Shown piece by piece: positions 63,111-64,000 of a stretch of DNA of 64,000 bases. The position numbers and the translations under genes are program-made. Location: contig OZ243932.1 in assembly GCA_965214035.1 (NCBI GenBank), positions 2,232,001 through 2,296,000 of the forward strand, written 5' to 3'. The first letter of the stretch is position 1; each line of letters opens with the position of its first letter. The notes beneath the pieces are model-generated. The model worked only from the letters and a program-made list of their open reading frames with translations. It was not told the origin of the DNA and ran no database searches. The stretch is from JAJDYQ01 sp965214035 (GTDB taxonomy: Bacteria; Pseudomonadota; Gammaproteobacteria; JAJDYQ01).

Positions 63111-63125
63111 TACAGTGTTTCTGCC

Positions 63126-64000
63126 ATGAAAGTCATACTTGCCAATCCCCGCGGTTTTTGTGCCGGCGTTGATCGTGCCATCGAAATTGTCGAGCGGGCT
63201 CTTGATATCTTTGGTGCCCCGATCTACGTTCGTCATGAGGTAGTACATAACAAATACGTTGTTGAACAGCTACGCTCCAAAGGTGCTGTTTTCGTCGAGG
63301 AAGTCGATGAAATTCCACAGGGAGCCACCGCAATTTTCAGTGCGCACGGCGTCTCGCAGCAAGTGCGGGACGATGCCGACAAGCGAAATCTCAGGGTATT
63401 TGATGCGACCTGTCCGCTGGTCACCAAGGTACACATGGAAGTCATGCGACACTCCAACGCCGGTCAGGAAGTTGTGCTTGTTGGTCATTCCGGACATCCG
63501 GAAGTGGAAGGCACACTGGGCCAATACAACAACCCTGATGGAGGAATCTATCTGGTTGGCGAGATTGAAGAAGTAGAACGACTACAGATTAAAAGCCCTG
63601 CCGATCTGCACTATGTTACCCAGACAACGCTTTCGCTTGACGATACCCGTGCCATCATTGCTGCCCTGCAAAGCAGATTCCCGGAGATAAAGGGGCCGAA
63701 AAAGGACGATATCTGCTATGCCACACAGAATCGTCAGAACGCCGTCAATGCCCTGGTTGATGACTGCGATCTGGTGATCGTTGTCGGCTCCCGCAACAGT
63801 TCCAACTCCAACCGCCTGCGTGAAATTGCGGCAAAGAAAAACATACCTGCCTATCTCATAGACGGTGCTGACTGGCTGAAGCCTGAATGGCTGACGGGCA
63901 AGACGACCATTGGTGTCACTGCCGGCGCTTCGGCCCCGGAAATTCTCGTCCGGCAGGTTATCGCCAGACTGGGTGAGCTGGGTTACTCCCTGATGGAAGA
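63126..64000 (+). CDS. ispH: 4-hydroxy-3-methylbut-2-enyl diphosphate reductase IspH (partial, runs off the window)
   Basis: The frame is open from the ATG at 63126 to the window end (291 residues seen). It has GFCAGVDRAI with the first cluster cysteine, FSAHGVS, DATCPLVTKVH with the second, GHSGHPEVEGT, VTQTTLS, DICYATQNRQ with the third and SRNSSNSNRL. This iron-sulfur enzyme makes IPP and DMAPP in the last step of the MEP pathway. Only about 25 residues are missing compared with the usual length. Confidence 0.97.
   Translation, partial: MKVILANPRGFCAGVDRAIEIVERALDIFGAPIYVRHEVVHNKYVVEQLRSKGAVFVEEVDEIPQGATAIFSAHGVSQQVRDDADKRNLRVFDATCPLVTKVHMEVMRHSNAGQEVVLVGHSGHPEVEGTLGQYNNPDGGIYLVGEIEEVERLQIKSPADLHYVTQTTLSLDDTRAIIAALQSRFPEIKGPKKDDICYATQNRQNAVNALVDDCDLVIVVGSRNSSNSNRLREIAAKKNIPAYLIDGADWLKPEWLTGKTTIGVTAGASAPEILVRQVIARLGELGYSLME

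Overview
The window comes from a gammaproteobacterial chromosome of moderately high GC. Two runs of genes keep the order familiar from Enterobacteria and relatives: groEL-groES-fxsA with cutA-dsbD close by, and bamD / rluD-pgeF-clpB. Other housekeeping genes (rimO, tsaC, hemF, purB, recG, trmL, engB, aspS, ispH) fit this. Two less typical traits are a HrcA-type CIRCE operator in front of groES and a class 1B-like dihydroorotate dehydrogenase. The species cannot be named from the sequence.

Layout: 1-2.1 kb holds the end of an unknown gene, an OmpA-family protein with calcium-type repeats, and tRNA-Met. 2.3-7.0 kb is a taurine-type ABC importer followed by a two-gene oxidase that looks like taurine dehydrogenase. 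After tRNA-Arg, 7.3-11.1 kb holds rimO, tsaC, hemF and a PDC-sensor gene. 11.3-20.3 kb is one giant autotransporter of 3017 codons with a run of 29 C bases inside its 5' coding part, which could switch it on and off. A frameshifted LuxR-type regulator, a metallo-beta-lactamase-fold enzyme and purB follow. 24.0-31.7 kb is an RND / Ycf48-like / DUF1329 / DUF1302 operon next to an orphan NarL-type regulator. 31.9-45.1 kb is mostly housekeeping and redox genes.

The accessory core is 45.2-54.6 kb. It is an integron whose integrase gene (reading leftward from 48930) is dead. It carries frameshifts and a stop, and is cut in two by a 2.77-kb IS1595-like element with perfect 28-bp terminal inverted repeats. 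That element carries a tightly overlapping operon of transposase, DNA methyltransferase, putative restriction endonuclease and a 46-codon lysine-rich ORF. It is therefore a transposon-borne restriction-modification system, although the transposase and endonuclease frames are each broken once. Rightward from the integrase lies an AT-rich array of six gene cassettes separated by five attC sites. The cassettes encode a NIPSNAP-like protein, a PD-(D/E)XK nuclease-like protein, a membrane coiled-coil protein, a small membrane protein, a secreted histidine-phosphatase-like protein and a small exported protein. The last cassette has lost its attC and runs into the remains of a second methyltransferase locus, where one gene is put out of frame only by a run of 8 G bases.

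From 54.6 kb to the end the chromosome returns to conserved genes: bamD, rluD, pgeF, clpB, aspS, an FmdB-type zinc ribbon, an SDR oxidoreductase and the first part of ispH. The most interesting points are the two candidate phase-variable tracts (C29 in the adhesin, G8 in the methyltransferase) and the build-up of restriction-type genes in and around the integron.
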